DNA from: Cyanobacteria bacterium UBA1221
Lineage (GTDB): Bacteria > Cyanobacteriota > Vampirovibrionia > Gastranaerophilales > Gastranaerophilaceae
Assembly: GCA_002309425.1 (NCBI GenBank)
Contig: DBXD01000014.1
Span: 1 to 6,280 of the forward strand
DNA length: 6,280 nucleotides
Direction: 5' to 3'
The first letter of the stretch is position 1. Each line of letters starts with the position of its first letter. This document shows positions 4,610 through 6,280 of this stretch, piece by piece. The notes below the pieces were generated by a model. That model saw only the letters and a list, made by a program, of their open reading frames with translations, was not told the origin of the DNA and did no database searches. Made by a program: the position numbers and the translations under genes.

Positions 4610-6280
4610 TTATTTAATTGCGTCAACGCAATCTTCACAAATACCGTCAGAGTTGAGCGGACGATATTTCCAGCAGCGTGAGCATTTTTCGCCTTCCGCT
4701 TTTTGAACCCATACCGTATAGTCGTCTTCTTTGTATTCATTTAGTACATTTGACGGTTTTTCATCAGTAACGTATGCCTGTGAAACAATAAATATATCCG
4801 CAAGGTCTTTTTCATTACTCTTTAATACGGTATTATCGCCTACGCTGACGTAAACAGAAACTTCCAGAGAACTTCCGACCTGTTTTTCTGCTCTCAGTGG
4901 TTCTATTGCACGTGAAACAACTTCTCTTGCTTTCAGTATTTTTGAAAAATCTTCTTCAAGTTTTTCGTTGTTCCATTCGGAATGAGGTTTAACCCAGTCA
5001 GTCAGCAAGGCGCTTTCAACTTCCTTTTGACATTCGGGAATACTCATCCAGATATCTTCCGCCTGATGCGGCATTACAGGGACAAGAACTCTGACTAACG
5101 TTTGTAATGTTTCATACAAAACAGTCTGGCATGCACGGCGAGAAAGCGATTTCTTGCCTGCCGTATATAGTCTGTCTTTTACAATATCAAGATAGAATGA
5201 ACTCAAATCAACTGCGGCAAAGTTTTGCAGGTTCTGGAAGTACTTGTAAAATTCATAATTCTCAAAAGCAACTGTTACTGTTTCAATTAATTGGTTGAGT
5301 TTGTGTAAAGCAAACTTATCTATTGCTTTTAAATCTTCATATTTTACATAATCCTGTTTCGGGTCAAAATCAAACAGATTACCCAGTAAAAATCTTGCGG
5401 TATTTCTGGTTTTCTTAAAGATTTCTGTTAGCTGTTTAATGATATTATCACCGATTTTGGTATCATTTCTGTAATCAACAGATGCTGCCCAGAGTCTCAG
5501 AATATCTGCTCCGTAATTTTTGATAATATCATCGGGTCTTATATAATTACCCAAAGATTTTGACATTTTTCTGCCGTCTTCCCCGAATACAAACCCGTGA
5601 GTAAGAACCTGTTTGTACGGAGATTTGCCCTGAGTTGCAATTGCGGTCAATAGAGAGGACTGGAACCAGCCTCTGTGCTGGTCGGAACCTTCAAGGTACA
5701 TATCAACCGGTGTATGGTTTAATTCATCTGCTCTTTTTTCTACAACCGCACGCCAGGAAATACCGGAATCAAACCAGACATCCATAATATCACTTTCTTT
5801 TTTGAAGTGTGTTTTCCCACATTTCGGACATTTGAATCCTTGCGGGAGAAGTTCTTCTGCCGAATGTTTTACCCAGGCATCGGAGCTTTCTTTTTCAAAT
5901 ATGTGTGCAACATTTTCGATAGTTTCGTCGGAACAGATAACTTCTCCGCAGTCTTCGCAGTAGAATATAGGGATAGGCACACCCCATGCACGCTGACGGG
6001 AAATACACCAGTCTGTGCGGCCTGCGACCATATTTCCGATACGGCTTTCTCCGCTTGCCGGAATCCATTTTACGCCTTTGATTGCTTCTAAGGCTTGTTC
6101 TCTGAATTTGTCCACTTTTACAAACCACTGAGGTGTTGCTCTGTATATTACAGGGTGTTTGCATCTCCAGCAATGCGGATAACTGTGGCTGATTTCATTT
6201 TGGTGAACTAAAGCACCTTTTGAAATCAGCATATCAATTACTATTGAATTACCTTTATAATAAGGAACACCAACAAGTTC
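4610..6280 (-). CDS. ileS: Isoleucyl-tRNA synthetase, C-terminal 556 residues (5' end outside window)
   Basis: This cytoplasmic class I synthetase charges tRNA-Ile with isoleucine. The frame runs open to the window edge, so the Met codon at 6232 is internal and 16 further codons (beginning ELVGVPYYKG) are visible upstream of it. Numbered from the edge, the fragment shows HSYPHCWRC (about 32-40), the catalytic-domain RQRAWGVPIP region (about 95-104), DVWFDSG (167-173), SDQHRGWF (199-206) and the ATP-binding KMSKS loop (238-242). An anticodon-binding helical domain follows (about 290-460), then a C-terminal zinc finger with Cys533, Cys536, Cys548 and Cys551. Two more Cys pairs (108/111 and 151/154) flank an insertion before DVWFDSG and may form another zinc site. 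The HIGH motif and most of the editing domain lie outside. A full enzyme is usually about 900-1,000 aa, so roughly 60% is present. No frameshift is seen. Confidence 0.97.
   Translation of the reverse strand, partial: ELVGVPYYKGNSIVIDMLISKGALVHQNEISHSYPHCWRCKHPVIYRATPQWFVKVDKFREQALEAIKGVKWIPASGESRIGNMVAGRTDWCISRQRAWGVPIPIFYCEDCGEVICSDETIENVAHIFEKESSDAWVKHSAEELLPQGFKCPKCGKTHFKKESDIMDVWFDSGISWRAVVEKRADELNHTPVDMYLEGSDQHRGWFQSSLLTAIATQGKSPYKQVLTHGFVFGEDGRKMSKSLGNYIRPDDIIKNYGADILRLWAASVDYRNDTKIGDNIIKQLTEIFKKTRNTARFLLGNLFDFDPKQDYVKYEDLKAIDKFALHKLNQLIETVTVAFENYEFYKYFQNLQNFAAVDLSSFYLDIVKDRLYTAGKKSLSRRACQTVLYETLQTLVRVLVPVMPHQAEDIWMSIPECQKEVESALLTDWVKPHSEWNNEKLEEDFSKILKAREVVSRAIEPLRAEKQVGSSLEVSVYVSVGDNTVLKSNEKDLADIFIVSQAYVTDEKPSNVLNEYKEDDYTVWVQKAEGEKCSRCWKYRPLNSDGICEDCVDAIK

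Noticed and set aside
4610..6232. A complete 540-aa ileS starting at the Met codon at 6232
   Set aside because: The frame stays open to the window edge with IleS-like sequence, and the HIGH motif and editing domain are missing, so the gene is cut by the window.

Overview
This AT-rich window carries six protein genes. Four are on the minus strand: a 5'-truncated ileS, a small membrane-associated protein, ispH and rpsA. Two are on the plus strand: a secreted coiled-coil protein and a single-pass membrane protein. The left edge holds a strong minus-strand promoter and what looks like the leader of an rRNA operon lying just outside the window. The organism is a bacterium using the methylerythritol phosphate (MEP) isoprenoid pathway. 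Three things suggest, without proving, a gut lineage of non-photosynthetic Cyanobacteria relatives (Melainabacteria/Gastranaerophilales): a cyanobacterial-style boxA (GAACATTGAAAAC) in the leader, low GC, and small proteins opening with an SNVxF-type N-terminus. A Firmicute is the main alternative, given the ispH-rpsA pairing and the four-domain S1, but the Sec-exported protein with a Lys/Arg-rich coiled coil fits a diderm at least as well.

Layout. 1-161: putative rRNA leader and promoter, minus strand. 162-363: divergent AT-rich promoter region. 364-798: small secreted coiled-coil protein, with a terminator at 830-855. 856-1205: no gene; it contains a 14-bp tandem duplication, a possible ~90-nt noncoding transcript ending at a strong terminator (999-1024), and the promoter and ribosome binding site of the next gene. 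1206-1880: 224-aa membrane-anchored protein of unknown function. 1910-1944: bidirectional 14-bp terminator between convergent genes. 3925-1961: ispH then rpsA, minus strand, 30 bp apart and probably one operon from a promoter at 3979-4007. 4450-4019: 143-aa protein of unknown function with its own extended -10 promoter. 4541-4578: ileS terminator. 6280-4610: C-terminal 556 residues of isoleucyl-tRNA synthetase, whose 5' end lies beyond the window.

How the genes relate. The probable rRNA operon, rpsA and ileS are growth-linked translation genes, and ispH supplies isoprenoid precursors. The split ispH-rpsA pair mirrors the fused IspH-S1 proteins known in many Clostridia. The two unknown plus/minus membrane proteins (224 and 143 aa) are not obvious homologues, but they share an N-terminal design: an SNV[SN]F[SN] motif, then a polar Lys/Asn/Gly linker, then a hydrophobic segment. 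This is the most promising uncharacterised signal here. No CRISPR array, intact mobile element, tRNA gene or defence/biosynthetic system was seen.
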